DNA from: Demequina sediminis
Lineage (GTDB): Bacteria; Actinomycetota; Actinomycetes; Actinomycetales; Demequinaceae
Reading direction: 5' to 3'
Length of the DNA stretch: 64,000 bases
Assembly: GCF_030296675.1 (NCBI RefSeq)
Contig: NZ_AP027736.1
Span: 248,001-312,000 of the forward strand
The notes beneath the pieces are model-generated. The model did no database searches, had not been told where the DNA came from, and saw nothing but the letters and a program-made list of their open reading frames with translations. Every line of letters begins with the position of its first letter. Position 1 is the stretch's first letter. Positions 9,128-18,307 of this stretch are shown piece by piece. The translations under genes and the position numbers were made by a program.

Positions 9128-9868
9128 CTAGCGGTACATGCGCAGTCGCACCTCGTGGGCGACAGCTGTCTTGGGATAGGACTCTGCCTCGCGGCCCGCG
9201 CCCTGCTCCGGGAACTCCCAGAGGTCCAGCATGAGCTGGAGCGGATAGTCGAGCACCTGATCGGTCGCGAAGATGACGGTGCCGTCCACGCTCACCTCGC
9301 ATCCGTGCGCTCCCCAGCGCGCGCCATACACATGCGGCGCCCTCGCGTCGATCGCCAGTTCCACGTCGCGGACGTCGGACGCGAGGCGGGGGTCGTGGTG
9401 CGCCTTGATGCCCGTGCGCACGGTCGACAGAGGCGCGCCCACCGCGCTGCCGAAGAGTTCGGCCACGCAGATCTCGCCCGAGTCTCGTGGCCCTGCGGAC
9501 TCGTCCCCGAGCAGCCAGATGCCGAGCATGCACGCGGGATCGGCGCTTGCGCTCGCGACGACCTCGAGTGCTCCCTCTCGCGGCGCCCACAGCGTGCGAG
9601 GCGGCCGCGGCGACACGACGGTGAGGTGGCTGCCTACGCGATGCTGGCCGTCGCGATGGCCGGTCTGGACGTGCGAGACCCGGAACGGCCCGTCGGCCGG
9701 TCGCCAGGCGGGCTGGTCGCGCTCGATGCGCAACTCGAGGCCCTCGTCCGTGAGGCGGTACCGCGCTTCCGAACGGTCGGGCGTGGTCCAGTGCGGGAGG
9801 TAGTGCGGAATCCACAGGTCCGGATCGAGGTCCGGCCGGTCGAAGCGGTCGACGATGTCCCAGGTCAT
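9128..9868 (-). CDS. GH16-like concanavalin-fold protein
   Basis: A 246-residue protein without a signal peptide, resembling actinobacterial proteins placed in the glycoside hydrolase family 16 / LamG superfamily. The N-terminal DRFDRPDLDPDLWIPHYLPHW and strand-rich body fit a beta-sandwich. The catalytic region of GH16 normally reads ExDxxE; here the matching place is SGEICVAELFG (about residues 130-140), keeping two Glu but replacing the central Asp with Cys-Val. The absence of a leader suggests an intracellular or lectin-like role. Family moderately sure, activity not. Confidence 0.55.
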   Translation of the reverse strand: MTWDIVDRFDRPDLDPDLWIPHYLPHWTTPDRSEARYRLTDEGLELRIERDQPAWRPADGPFRVSHVQTGHRDGQHRVGSHLTVVSPRPPRTLWAPREGALEVVASASADPACMLGIWLLGDESAGPRDSGEICVAELFGSAVGAPLSTVRTGIKAHHDPRLASDVRDVELAIDARAPHVYGARWGAHGCEVSVDGTVIFATDQVLDYPLQLMLDLWEFPEQGAGREAESYPKTAVAHEVRLRMYR

Positions 9869-9892
9869 GCGCTCGTCAACGCCGCACAGGCC

Positions 9893-10627
9893 CTACTTGT
9901 GCCTGACGTGTGCGCTGGGGTTCTTTCCCTCGCCGGCGCTGCGCGACTTCACCTCGTAGTCGCGGTGCGCCTGCATGAGGTCCTTGAGCTTTCCGTAGCC
10001 CCACGTCCTGGAGTCGAAGTCCGGCGCGAGCTTGGAGAGGTTGCTGCCGACCGTGCCCAGGTTGGCCCAGCCGTCGTCACCTGCGGCGACGTCGACGGCC
10101 TCAGCGAGGAGGCGGTCGAGGGTCTTGTCGGGCTTGAGCGCGGGCTTCGCCGCGGTCGTGGCGGCCTTCGCGGGTGCGACCGGCGGTGCGAGGTTCTCGA
10201 CGTAGATGAAGGCGTCGCACGCCGCGACGAAGGGCTTGGGCGTCTTGCGCTCCCCAAAGCCGTACGCGGTCAGTCCTTGCTCGCGGATGCGGGCGGCCAG
10301 GCGCGTGAAGTCGCTGTCGCTTGACACCAGGCAGAACCCGTCGAGGTTGCCCGCGTGCAGGAGGTCCATCGCGTCGATGATGAGCGCGCTGTCCGTCGCG
10401 TTCTTGCCGGTGGTGTAGCTGAATTGCTGAATGGGCTGCACCGAGTGGGCGAGCAGTGCGTCCTTCCACTTGCCCAGTTGCGTGGAGGTCCAGTCGCCGT
10501 ACGCGCGGCGCACGCTGGCCGTGCCGTACTTCGCGATCTCGACCAGGAGTCGCTCGAGGTGCTGTGCGCCCGCGTTGTCCGCGTCGATCAGCACCGCCAA
10601 CCGCGCGCCCTCCGTCGACCGTGCCAT
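9893..10627 (-). CDS. NYN (PIN-like) nuclease with OST-HTH domain
   Basis: A 244-residue protein. Residues about 10-150 form a NYN domain of the LabA/DUF88 type, with LAVLIDADNAG (first acidic pair), ATDSALIIDAMDLLH and CLVSSDSDFTRLAARIRE providing the acidic active site of PIN-like RNases. After an Ala/Pro/Lys linker, residues about 165-230 match an OST-HTH/LOTUS domain (GWANLGTVGSNLSKLAPDFDSRTWGYGKLKDLM), thought to bind RNA. This architecture is known in bacteria but its targets are not. The ATG at 10627 follows GGAGGGGG; the frame upstream to 10786 has no site. Confidence 0.85.
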   Translation of the reverse strand: MARSTEGARLAVLIDADNAGAQHLERLLVEIAKYGTASVRRAYGDWTSTQLGKWKDALLAHSVQPIQQFSYTTGKNATDSALIIDAMDLLHAGNLDGFCLVSSDSDFTRLAARIREQGLTAYGFGERKTPKPFVAACDAFIYVENLAPPVAPAKAATTAAKPALKPDKTLDRLLAEAVDVAAGDDGWANLGTVGSNLSKLAPDFDSRTWGYGKLKDLMQAHRDYEVKSRSAGEGKNPSAHVRHK

Positions 10628-10774
10628 GAATGCCCCCTCCGATGACCCGCATGGCCGGTCGGCCACGCATTCCATGCTCCCCCGACCAGGCGCGATGCGG
10701 GGGAGCACGCGCCGCGCGTGCCGGCGCTCAACCGCCGCGCGACGCGCCGTGCGACGGGCCGTGCCGACTTCCAG

Positions 10775-10804
10775 TTGACACGTCAATCATTCACGCCCTA
10801 CGAT
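10775..10804 (+). promoter_or_regulatory. sigma-70-type promoter for the DoxX gene
   Basis: TTGACA at 10775-10780 and TACGAT at 10799-10804, 18 bp apart, in an unusually AT-rich stretch. The ATG is 45 bp downstream. Confidence 0.7.
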
Positions 10805-10849
10805 TAGTTAATCCAACAACTATTCGTCATCAACTCTCGAAGGACCCTC

Positions 10850-11269
10850 ATGGACATCGTCTTCCTCGTCGCCCGCATCCTGGTCGCGCTCATCTTCCTG
10901 CTCTCCGCGGTGGGCCACATCGTCGGCGCGAACGCCATGGCGCAGTACGCCTCGTACAAGGGTGCTCCCGGCGGCAAGTTCGGCGTGATCGCCTCGGGCG
11001 TCGCGATGGGCATCGGCGGCCTCATGATCCTGCTCGGCTTCTACGGCGAGATTGGCGCGCTCCTCATCGTCGCGACGCTCATCCCCGTGACCTTCTTCAT
11101 GCACGCGTTCTGGAAGGAGACCGACGCTCAGGCCAAGCAGACCGAGCAGATCTCCTTCAACAAGAACCTGGGTCTCATCGGCGGCGCGCTCGCGCTGTTC
11201 TTGCTCTTCGCGAGCCAGGGCGCACAGGTGGGTCTCACGCTCACCGAGCCGCTCATCTCGATCGCGTAG
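10850..11269 (+). CDS. DoxX-family membrane protein
   Basis: A 139-residue protein with four predicted membrane helices, beginning directly in helix 1 (DIVFLVARILVALIFLLSAVGHI). It matches the DoxX/SURF4-like family (GHIVG, GIGGLMILLGFYGEIGALLIVATLIPVTFFMHAFW). DoxX relatives are linked to thiosulfate:quinone oxidoreductase or to redox stress complexes, but a role cannot be assigned here. It has its own strong promoter, a site CGAAGGACC, and a terminator immediately after, so it is monocistronic. Confidence 0.85.
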   Translation: MDIVFLVARILVALIFLLSAVGHIVGANAMAQYASYKGAPGGKFGVIASGVAMGIGGLMILLGFYGEIGALLIVATLIPVTFFMHAFWKETDAQAKQTEQISFNKNLGLIGGALALFLLFASQGAQVGLTLTEPLISIA

Positions 11270-11282
11270 CACCGCCCGTCGA

Positions 11283-11310
11283 CAGGGGGATGGCCACCGG
11301 CCGTCCCCTG
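11283..11310. terminator. probable bidirectional terminator
   Basis: An imperfect inverted repeat (CAGGGGGATGGCC / GGCCGTCCCCTG, 3-nt loop) lies between the converging DoxX gene and the reverse-strand gene ending at 11342. Confidence 0.6.
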
Positions 11311-11341
11311 TTGCCGTGTCCGGGCCCGCGTGCCGGCCGCG

Positions 11342-12213
11342 TCAGGCGGCGTGCGCGCGCAGTGCCGTGATCGCGGCGAGGAGGCGCTCGCGGAGGAGTC
11401 CGCCGCGCTCCGCGAAGTCGCGCTGGTGGTCGGCGTACTCGCGTTTGCCCGTGGGCGTCTCGATCGTGATCGCGGCGAGCCCGAACCCGCTCACGTCGTA
11501 CGGCGAGGCGCGCATGTCGACGCGTCGCACCTCGACCGCGAGCTCGAACGCGTCGAGCGCAAGCTCTGAGGGCACGGCTGGTGCGAGTCGCGCCGCCCAC
11601 TTGTAGAGATCCATGGTCGCGTGCAGGCAGCCGGGCTGCTCGAACTCGACCTGGGTGTTGCGCGTGGGTTGCAGCAGGTTGAGCGGCACGGCCTCGGGCG
11701 TGAAGAAGCGGAACGCGTCGATGTGCGAACACGCGATGGGGTGGGACTCGACCACGGCATCGGTGCCCGCCTGGCCCAGCCGCAGGGGGAGGGGTGGCGC
11801 AGCTCCGCGCCCGCGCGGTACGCCATGGCCCACTCGTGCAGCCCGAAGCAGCCCAGCCGCGGCTGGCGTCCCGCCGTCGCCGTCAGCAGCCGCTCGATCC
11901 AGTCCACCGCGGCGCCTCGCGCCGCCATGAAGGCGGTCGCGTCCATCCTGGTGAGGCCGGCATCGGTCCGGTAGTACTTCCACGTCGCGTGGTCGGGGGC
12001 GTCCGCGAGGACGATGCCGGGGCCGGGATGCCAGCGCCGGAGCAGCGAGGGACGGGTCGAGTAGTAGTCGTAGAGGAAGTCCTCGATCGCGTGGGACTCG
12101 CCGCGCTCGGTGCGCTCGCGGTGACCGGCCGTGAGGGAGTCGGCGCGCGCGGCGTGCGCGGCCGCGAGGGGCTCCCACTCCGAGGAGGCAGCGACGGGGG
12201 CAGCGTTACGCAT
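11342..12213 (-). CDS. conserved actinobacterial protein, putative 3-methyladenine glycosylase (frame break)
   Basis: About 290 residues after repair. It resembles a widespread actinobacterial protein commonly labelled 3-methyladenine DNA glycosylase, although I see no AlkA/Tag/AAG active-site motif, so that label is weak. Recognisable blocks are AAHAARADSLTAGH, HAIEDFLYDYYSTRPSLLRRWH, LGCFGLHEWAMAYRAG, and after the break SHIDAFRFFTPEAVPLNLLQP and QPGCLHATMDLYKWA. One base restored to the G4 run at 11791-11794 joins the halves. It is the last gene of a four-gene reverse operon; its ATG overlaps the previous stop by 8 bp. Confidence 0.6.
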
Positions 12214-13156
12214 CGTCCCACCACCTCAGCACCCGCAGGGCGCGCAGCGTGATCCAGCGGCTCGGGCGCCCGTCACCGTCCTCCATGACGAAGGGCACGG
12301 CGCCGCGGTGGGTGTTCTCCAGGGGCCACGGGCCGGCCGCCGTGTGGCGAGATCGCACCAGCTCGATCGCCTCGCCGGCCCTGGGGTCGGGCTCCGCGCC
12401 CCAGTCGCGCAGGTGGTCGAGGGCACGCAGCACGTCGTAGTGCCAATAGGTCGGAAAGGACAGGCGCTGGTACGCGGGGTCGAGGATCTCGCCGGTCGAG
12501 CGGCGGCGCATGAGTCCGCGCGCGAGCAGGTACTCGTGGGCGGCGTCGATCGCCTCGGACGCGTCTAGCGGGAGCGCGCCCGCGTGGCGTCGCTGCGCCG
12601 CGAGAGCCTCGAGGGCAATCAGGGTCGAGGGGAAGCTCGAGCGGTTCGACACCTCGCGCGGCTCGCAGTTCCAGCCGCCGTCGCCGCGTCGGTCCGCGAC
12701 CAGCCGCGCGGCGGGCGCGGTCATGTCCGCGCCGAAGTACGCGCCGGCGAGGATCGCTGTCGACAGCGTGCAGGCCTCGTCCTCGCCCTCGAGGAAGGGC
12801 CGGTCGCCCTCCTCCCAGCGCACCGCGTCGAAGGCGCACGAGGCCGCGCTCCGCACCGCCGTCGCGTCCGGGTCGACACCCATGTGCACCAGCAGCGTGA
12901 GCACGTGGGCGGTCGAGGTCCACGGTTGACCGTCGATGGGATCTCCACCAGGATCGCGGGAGCCCGCGGGGAACCACGCGCCGCCCGCCCACGAGCCGTC
13001 CGGCTGCTGCAGCGCGAGCAGTCGCTCTCCCCAGCCCTCGCGCGCGACGCGCGATCGCTCGGCCGCGACGTGGTCCGGATCCGCGTCGAGAAGGTCGCGC
13101 ATCACCTGCCAGCGGATCGCGGGGTCGCCCTCCAGGAGCCAGTCGATCACGCTCAC
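12206..13156 (-). CDS. toroid-fold (squalene-cyclase-like) protein
   Basis: A 316-residue cytoplasmic protein built from alpha-alpha repeats like those of prenyltransferases and terpene cyclases: LLALQQPDGSWAGGAWF, DRRGDGGWNCEPREVSNRSSFPSTL and LEALAAQRR. Repeats with the G-x-W / QxxDGSW pattern recur through the length. The Asp-rich catalytic motif of squalene cyclases (DxDD) is not visible, so enzymatic activity is doubtful; such proteins are common in actinobacteria with no known role. GTG 13156 overlaps the upstream stop by 4 nt (GTGA), indicating translational coupling. Confidence 0.7.
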   Translation of the reverse strand: MSVIDWLLEGDPAIRWQVMRDLLDADPDHVAAERSRVAREGWGERLLALQQPDGSWAGGAWFPAGSRDPGGDPIDGQPWTSTAHVLTLLVHMGVDPDATAVRSAASCAFDAVRWEEGDRPFLEGEDEACTLSTAILAGAYFGADMTAPAARLVADRRGDGGWNCEPREVSNRSSFPSTLIALEALAAQRRHAGALPLDASEAIDAAHEYLLARGLMRRRSTGEILDPAYQRLSFPTYWHYDVLRALDHLRDWGAEPDPRAGEAIELVRSRHTAAGPWPLENTHRGAVPFVMEDGDGRPSRWITLRALRVLRWWDDA

Positions 13157-14178
13157 GCGATGCGCTCCCTCTCTGCCTGTTCGCGTGCCCGCACCGCGCG
13201 GTCGCCGGCGGCGTTCGAGGCGAGCGTGAGCACGCGCTCGAGCGGGCCCTGACCCAGCCACGTGCGCCATGCCCACGCGATCGCCAGGAGTGCGGTGCAC
13301 AGCACCACGAGGGTGACGTTCGAGGGCTGGAACGCCGCCTCCGGTCCGATCGCGGCGATCACGAGCAGGTGGCCCACGTAGGCGGTGAGCGCCATCGAAC
13401 CGAGCGCGGCCAGCGGCGCGAGGGCCGCGCGCGCGGCCGGCGCGACGGTCGCGAGCCAGCAGCATGCCCCGATGACGAGCACCGCGACGCCGGCGTTGTG
13501 CGCCATCTCGACGGGCGTGTACGAGTGCGGCTCGACGCTCGTCACCGGGCCCTCGCCCGCCACGGCGCGCACCAGCACCGCCGCACTCGCGACCGCGAGG
13601 CCGGCCCCCACCAGGAGCGCCTGCGTGCGCGCCTGCACGAGCGGCAGTCGGCCCACGACCACCCCGATCAGCACGTATCCGATCCACGACAGCGCCGGAT
13701 AGTGCGTGCTCCACAGCCTCCCGAGCACGGGGAGGAACTCGGAGAACGTCTCCGCGAGGCGCGGCACGTACCACCAGCCGCCCGCGATGGCCCCGCCCGC
13801 GATCGCAAGCAGCGCCCACGACGGCGCTCGCAGGAGCGGCAGCGCGAGCAGCATCATAAGACCCAGATTCACGAGGATGATGTCGACCGGCGTGCCCAGC
13901 TCGGTCAGCAGCAGCCCCAGCACGACGAGAATCCCGGCGCGCGTCGCGATCCTCACCCGGGTACGAAAGGCGCCCCCGGCATCGTCTCCGCGCGCGAGCA
14001 TGAGGGACATGGTGACCCCGGCGAGCACCGCGAACAGCGCGGAGGAGCGACCGTGGGTCGCGAACAGCCACGGCCAGCCCACGCCGTCGGTCGAGGCATC
14101 GTCGCCCACGTGAGCCGCGACCATGCCCAGGATCGCGAGTCCGCGCGCGACGTCGAGGCCCGCGATTCGGGACGTCAC
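13153..14178 (-). CDS. HGSNAT/DUF418-like multi-pass acyltransferase
   Basis: A 341-residue integral membrane protein with about ten helices. The N-terminus RIAGLDVARGLAILGMVAAHV is the hallmark of the heparan-alpha-glucosaminide N-acetyltransferase catalytic family (DUF1624) and related DUF418 proteins, which move acyl groups across the membrane. A later helix pair carries PLAALGSMALTAYVGHLLVI, the DUF418-like GxxSLTxYxxH pattern. Substrate unknown. GTG 14178 overlaps the stop of the preceding gene and its own stop overlaps the following start, so it is embedded in a tight operon. Confidence 0.75.
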   Translation of the reverse strand: MTSRIAGLDVARGLAILGMVAAHVGDDASTDGVGWPWLFATHGRSSALFAVLAGVTMSLMLARGDDAGGAFRTRVRIATRAGILVVLGLLLTELGTPVDIILVNLGLMMLLALPLLRAPSWALLAIAGGAIAGGWWYVPRLAETFSEFLPVLGRLWSTHYPALSWIGYVLIGVVVGRLPLVQARTQALLVGAGLAVASAAVLVRAVAGEGPVTSVEPHSYTPVEMAHNAGVAVLVIGACCWLATVAPAARAALAPLAALGSMALTAYVGHLLVIAAIGPEAAFQPSNVTLVVLCTALLAIAWAWRTWLGQGPLERVLTLASNAAGDRAVRAREQAERERIA

Positions 14179-14672
14179 GGAGTCGGCACCCCGGCATCGT
14201 CGAGGACGCGCTCCGCCCACGCGTAGTGGGCGCCCAGGCACTCGTGCGCCACGCTGCCCAGCGACGCGTCGCCCAGCCACGCCAGGGCGCCGGGGGATCC
14301 GAGCGTGGCGTCGTCGAGCTCGCGCACCAGGGCGATCATCCGGTGGTGGGAGGTGACGAGGAGCGCGCGAATCTCCTCGTAGGTGCGGTCGTGGTGAGCA
14401 CGGTGGAGGGCGTCGTTGAGGTCGCCCAGCGTGTGCCACGAGTAGCCCTCGGCGGGGAAGGCGGGCACCGCTCCGGAACGATGCTGGGTCACCCAGCCCT
14501 CGAAGAGGACGTGCCAGGCGTGGAGGTGGGCAAGGACGTCAGCGACGCGGCGACCCTGATACGCGTCGCCCAGGTCCGCGTCCCTGTGAGGATCGGTGCG
14601 GGCGAGCACGCGCGCCAGGCCGGACTCGGCCTGCGCGACGATCCGCTCGGCTTCCTGTCCCATGGCTCCCAT
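14175..14672 (-). CDS. ClbS/DfsB-like four-helix bundle protein
   Basis: About 165 residues, resembling the DinB-like ClbS/DfsB group (DUF1706). Features are the early GRRVADVLAHLHAWHVLFEGWV, then PAFPAEGYSWHTLGDLNDALHRAHHD and VAHECLGAHYAWAERVLDDAG, giving His residues at the positions used for metal in DinB folds. ClbS itself is a cyclopropane hydrolase that protects from colibactin; no such pathway is visible here. The start may be ATG 14672 or ATG 14663 (GGGAG upstream of the latter). It leads a reverse operon that continues to 11342. Confidence 0.68.
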   Translation of the reverse strand: MGAMGQEAERIVAQAESGLARVLARTDPHRDADLGDAYQGRRVADVLAHLHAWHVLFEGWVTQHRSGAVPAFPAEGYSWHTLGDLNDALHRAHHDRTYEEIRALLVTSHHRMIALVRELDDATLGSPGALAWLGDASLGSVAHECLGAHYAWAERVLDDAGVPTP

Positions 14673-14726
14673 CGTAGGGTCCTCGCTCCGCGTGTGCCGG
14701 GGCGTCGAGCCACTAGGCTGGAGGTC

Positions 14727-15515
14727 ATGCGCATCGCCCGTTTTACGACCGGAGCAGAGCCTCGCTACGCGATTGTCGACGGGGAGGCGGGCAGTGAAGA
14801 GCTCGTGGTCCTCACCGGCGACCCGATGTACACGCCGGGCACCGTGACCGGCGAGAGGATCCCGCTCACCGACGACGTCCGCCTCCTGGCGCCCGTGATT
14901 CCGCGCTCCAAGGTGGTGTGCCTGGGCAAGAACTACGAGGCGCACGCCAAGGAGATCCCGCACCGAGGCCCCGCACCCGAGTTGCCGATCCTGTTTCTCA
15001 AGCCCAACACGACCGTGATCGGCCCCGACGACCCGATCGTGCTGCCGCACTACAGCGAGGACGTCCAGCTCGAGGCCGAGCTCGCGGTGATCATTTCCCG
15101 CGTGTGTAAGGACGTGAGCGCCGACAACGCCGAGGACTACATCTACGGCTACACGTGCGCGAACGACGTCACGGCGCGCGACATTCAGCGTCAGGAAGAC
15201 CAGTGGTTCCGTGCCAAGGCCTTCGACACGTCGCTGCCGCTGGGCCCGTGGATCGAGACCGAGCTCGCTCACGACGACGTGACCATCTCCTCGCGCATCA
15301 ACGGCGAGGAGGCCCAGGCCGGCCACTCGGGCGACATGATCGTCGACGTCGCCCACGCGGTCGCGATGGTCTCCGAGGTCGTGACCCTCTTGCCGGGCGA
15401 CATCATCCTCACCGGCACCCCGTCCGGCGTGCGCGCCCTCCACCACGGTGACGTCGTGGAGATCGAGATCGAGGACCTGGGCGTGCTGCGCAACCCGGTC
15501 ATCCGCCGGTCCTGA
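14727..15515 (+). CDS. fumarylacetoacetate hydrolase family protein
   Basis: A 262-residue protein with an N-terminal lid (1 to about 50) and the FAH C-terminal catalytic fold. Motifs are VCLGKNYEAHAKE, PILFLKPNTTVIG, LEAELAVIISR (metal-binding Glu), YTCANDVTARDIQ and ILTGTPSGVRAL. Such proteins act as acylpyruvate hydrolases, oxaloacetate decarboxylases or hydratases; position before gltX is conserved in many actinobacteria, so a housekeeping metabolite-repair role is plausible. A -10-like TAGGCT ends 7 nt before the ATG, implying leaderless transcription, although GGAGG is also present. Confidence 0.88.
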   Translation: MRIARFTTGAEPRYAIVDGEAGSEELVVLTGDPMYTPGTVTGERIPLTDDVRLLAPVIPRSKVVCLGKNYEAHAKEIPHRGPAPELPILFLKPNTTVIGPDDPIVLPHYSEDVQLEAELAVIISRVCKDVSADNAEDYIYGYTCANDVTARDIQRQEDQWFRAKAFDTSLPLGPWIETELAHDDVTISSRINGEEAQAGHSGDMIVDVAHAVAMVSEVVTLLPGDIILTGTPSGVRALHHGDVVEIEIEDLGVLRNPVIRRS

Positions 15516-15560
15516 GCGCCCACGCCACCCCAGCATCGTCCCCCCGCTAGAGAGAAGAAC

Positions 15561-17042
15561 ATGAGCAAGGTCCGCGTCCGATTCTGCCCGTCGCCCACCG
15601 GCCTGCCCCACGTGGGCATGGTCCGTACCGCGCTGTTCAACTGGGCGTACGCGCGCCACACCGGAGGTGACCTGGTCTTCCGCATCGAGGACACCGATGC
15701 CGAGCGCGACTCTCAGGAGAGCTACGAGATGCTGCTCGACGCCATGAACTGGCTGGGCATCACGTATGACGAGGGGCCCGATATCGGCGGCCCGTACGCG
15801 CCGTACCGCCAGTCCGAGCGCCACGACCTGCACCTCGACGTGGTGCGCCGCCTGGTCGAGGGTGGCTACGCGTACGAGTCCTTCTCGACCCCCGAGGAGA
15901 TCGAGGCACGCCACAAGGCGGCCGGACGCTCGCCGCAGCTGGGGTACGACGGCTTCGACCGTTCGCTCACCGAGGAGGACAAGGCCGCCTACCGCGCGGC
16001 CGGACGCCTGCCCGTGATTCGCATGCGCATGCCCGACGAGGACATCACGGTGGACGATATGATCCGCGGATCGGTGACGTTCCCCGCCGGCTCCGTGCCC
16101 GACTACGTGATCCTGCGCGCGAACGGCATCCCGCTGTACACGCTGGTCAATCCGGTCGACGACGCCCTCATGAAGATCACCCACGTGCTGCGCGGCGAGG
16201 ACCTGCTGTCCTCGACCCCGCGCCAGATCGTCCTGTGGCGTGCGATGGTCGAGCTCGGGATTGCCGATGCCGTGCCGCGCTTCGCGCACATGCCGATGGT
16301 GCTGGGCGAGGGCACCAAGAAGCTCTCGAAGCGCGACCCCGAGTCGAACCTGTTTCACCACCGTGAGCGCGGCTTCCTGCCCGAGGGGCTGCTGAACTAC
16401 CTGTCGCTGCTGGGCTGGAGCATCGGGCCCGACCGCGACGTGTTCACGCCGGACGAGCTGGTCGCGGCCTTCGACATCGCGGACGTCAACCCCAACCCCG
16501 CGCGCTTCGACCTCAAGAAGGCCGAGGCGATCAACGCCGAGCACATGCGCATGCTCGCCCCCGGCGACTTCGCCGCTCGCGTGGTGCCGTACCTCTACGA
16601 CGCAGGACTGGTGTCCTCGCCCTCGCCGCAGTCGCTGTCCCCGCACGAGGAGCAGATCCTCGCGGAGGCGATTCCCCTGGTGCAGACGCGCATGACGCTG
16701 CTGGGGGAGGCCCCCGGCATGCTCGGGTTCCTGCTGATCGGGGACGAGGCCGTGGTGCCCGAGGAGGCCGCGCTCGCGAAGCTTCCGCCGGAGGCCGCGG
16801 AGATCCTTGACGCGTCCATTGACGTGCTGTCGGGGCTGGCCGACTTTGGGGCCGACGCGCAGCAGGAGGCCCTGCGCGCGCGCCTGGTCGACGAGATGGG
16901 CATCAAGCCGCGCTTCGCCTTTGGGCCGCTGCGGGTCGCGATCACGGGCCGTCAGGTGTCGCCGCCGCTGTTCGAGTCGATGGAGATCCTGGGTCAGGAC
17001 TCCTCTCTCGCGAGGCTGAGGAAGCTGCGCGCGGCTCTGTAG
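15561..17042 (+). CDS. gltX: glutamyl-tRNA synthetase
   Basis: A 493-residue class I aminoacyl-tRNA synthetase. The HIGH-equivalent is [11 protein letters not shown] (residues about 10-20) and the KMSKS-equivalent [11 protein letters not shown] (about 253). The glutamate pocket segment [14 protein letters not shown] and the C-terminal helical anticodon-binding domain are complete. Actinobacteria usually use a non-discriminating enzyme and convert Glu-tRNA(Gln) with GatCAB; nothing here contradicts that. GAGAGAAG precedes the ATG, and a near-copy of the dispersed word (AGCATCGTCC) lies just upstream at 15532. tRNA-Gln and tRNA-Glu genes follow within 7 kb. Confidence 0.97.
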   Translation: MSKVRVRFCPSPTGLPHVGMVRTALFNWAYARHTGGDLVFRIEDTDAERDSQESYEMLLDAMNWLGITYDEGPDIGGPYAPYRQSERHDLHLDVVRRLVEGGYAYESFSTPEEIEARHKAAGRSPQLGYDGFDRSLTEEDKAAYRAAGRLPVIRMRMPDEDITVDDMIRGSVTFPAGSVPDYVILRANGIPLYTLVNPVDDALMKITHVLRGEDLLSSTPRQIVLWRAMVELGIADAVPRFAHMPMVLGEGTKKLSKRDPESNLFHHRERGFLPEGLLNYLSLLGWSIGPDRDVFTPDELVAAFDIADVNPNPARFDLKKAEAINAEHMRMLAPGDFAARVVPYLYDAGLVSSPSPQSLSPHEEQILAEAIPLVQTRMTLLGEAPGMLGFLLIGDEAVVPEEAALAKLPPEAAEILDASIDVLSGLADFGADAQQEALRARLVDEMGIKPRFAFGPLRVAITGRQVSPPLFESMEILGQDSSLARLRKLRAAL

Positions 17043-17083
17043 GGCGGGCGGCTCCCGGGCTGAGGGAAGAGGAGAGTGCGGCT

Positions 17084-17812
17084 GTGATTCGCGGAGTGCT
17101 GTTCGACGTCGATGACACGCTGGTCGACACGCGTGGGGCGTTCCGTCACGCGCTCGCGACCGTCGCGGTCGACTACCTCGGCGACGTCGACCACGACGAG
17201 CTCCTGCGCGTGTGGCGCGCGGACGCGAACGGCTGGTACCGCGCGCACACCCGCGGCGAGCTGACCCACAAGGAGCAGCGTCACCGCCGCGCGAACGACC
17301 TCCACGAGCTCTTCGACGGCCCCTATCTTGACCCCGAGGCGTACGAGGCATGGGACGCCGCCTTCGAGCACTACTTCCGCGAGGGCTGGCAGGCCCACCC
17401 GGATGCGGCACCCGCGCTCGACGCTCTCGACGTCGCGGGCATCCCCTACGGTGGGCTGTCCAACGCGGCGCATGACTATCAGGTGCTCAAGCTCGCGGCG
17501 TGCGGACTTGAGCGCATGCCGATGCTCGTGGGGGTCGACGAGCTCGGCTTCGGTAAGCCCGATCCACGGGTTTTTGCGCTCGCGTGCGAGAGGCTCGGAC
17601 TCCCGCCTGAGCAGGTTGCCTATGTGGGCGACGAGTTCGACGTGGACCCGCTGGCCGCGGTGGCGGCGGGGTTGGGACTTGGCGTGTGGATCGAGCGCCC
17701 TGGCGCGCACTCCCGGGACCTCGACGGCCTGTGCGGCGTGGGGGAGCCGCGCGACGGCCTGGTGCGGATCGGTTCTCTCGAGGAGCTGGCGGGGCTGCTC
17801 GCGGTACGGTGA
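17084..17812 (+). CDS. HAD-superfamily hydrolase
   Basis: A 242-residue phosphatase-like protein. Motif I is FDVDDTLVDT (nucleophile Asp), motif II GLSNA, motif III the Lys in GFGKPDPRVF and motif IV YVGDEFDVDPLA. A helical cap occupies about residues 20-110, placing it in subfamily I (HAD-IA) with beta-phosphoglucomutase/phosphoglycolate phosphatase relatives. Substrate unknown. The start GTG 17084 has GAGGAGAG ahead. It is close behind gltX (41 bp) and is followed by the lipoprotein gene 5 bp later. Confidence 0.87.
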   Translation: MIRGVLFDVDDTLVDTRGAFRHALATVAVDYLGDVDHDELLRVWRADANGWYRAHTRGELTHKEQRHRRANDLHELFDGPYLDPEAYEAWDAAFEHYFREGWQAHPDAAPALDALDVAGIPYGGLSNAAHDYQVLKLAACGLERMPMLVGVDELGFGKPDPRVFALACERLGLPPEQVAYVGDEFDVDPLAAVAAGLGLGVWIERPGAHSRDLDGLCGVGEPRDGLVRIGSLEELAGLLAVR

Positions 17813-17816
17813 GCCC

Positions 17817-18248
17817 ATGGTGAGGCTCGCCGCCGCGCTCACTGCGGCATCGTTCCTGGTGGTCGGCTGTGCGGGCGAGGACAGCCGGGCCGGCTTCGGG
17901 GTGCCGCGCCAGCAGGAGGCCGGCGAGGTGCCGGGTGTTCGCGAGGAGCTGGGCGGCACCGTGGTGATCGCGACCAACGGCTGCCTCCACCTGCGGCTCG
18001 AGGACGGCTCGGAGCCCTGGATCGTGTGGCCTCCGGACGCGGAGGCGACCGACGACGGGGGAGTCCGGTGGGGCGACGCGGCCTTCGCGGATGCCACCTC
18101 CGTGACCGGCTCGGGAGCGCGGGTCGCCCTCGAGGATCTGCCTGATGGCGCCAACCCCGACAGCTACTTTGCGTCGTTCGGCGGCTTCTGTGATGCGGAC
18201 GATGCCGGGGTCGTGGCGTTCGACAGCGTCGACCCGGCGGAGGGGTAG
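17817..18248 (+). CDS. small secreted lipoprotein, unknown function
   Basis: A 143-residue protein with a short charged start, hydrophobic segment LAAALTAASFLVVG and a lipobox VVGC, Cys at about residue 18. The mature part is acidic and beta-rich; two further Cys (NGC at about 61 and GFC near 125) could form a disulfide. No family recognised. It lies 5 bp after the HAD gene and before tRNA-Gln. The word GGACGATGCC at 18197 encodes Asp-Asp-Ala near its C-terminus. Confidence 0.7.
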   Translation: MVRLAAALTAASFLVVGCAGEDSRAGFGVPRQQEAGEVPGVREELGGTVVIATNGCLHLRLEDGSEPWIVWPPDAEATDDGGVRWGDAAFADATSVTGSGARVALEDLPDGANPDSYFASFGGFCDADDAGVVAFDSVDPAEG

Positions 18249-18307
18249 CCGGTTTGGAATGCCGCCGCGGGTCGGGTACAGTGGTACCTCGGTTCGAAAG
18301 AACCTGA

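Noticed and set aside
8408-10627. DUF3800 and NYN/OST-HTH genes as parts of a defence island
   Set aside because: They are separated by a GH16-like gene, are on opposite strands, and no nuclease, helicase, methylase or integrase neighbours them.
14175-17411. A 1,078-codon open frame on the minus strand across gltX
   Set aside because: Typical shadow frame in high-GC DNA; low-complexity Arg/Gly/His composition and no motif. Only its last part (14175-14672) is a real gene.
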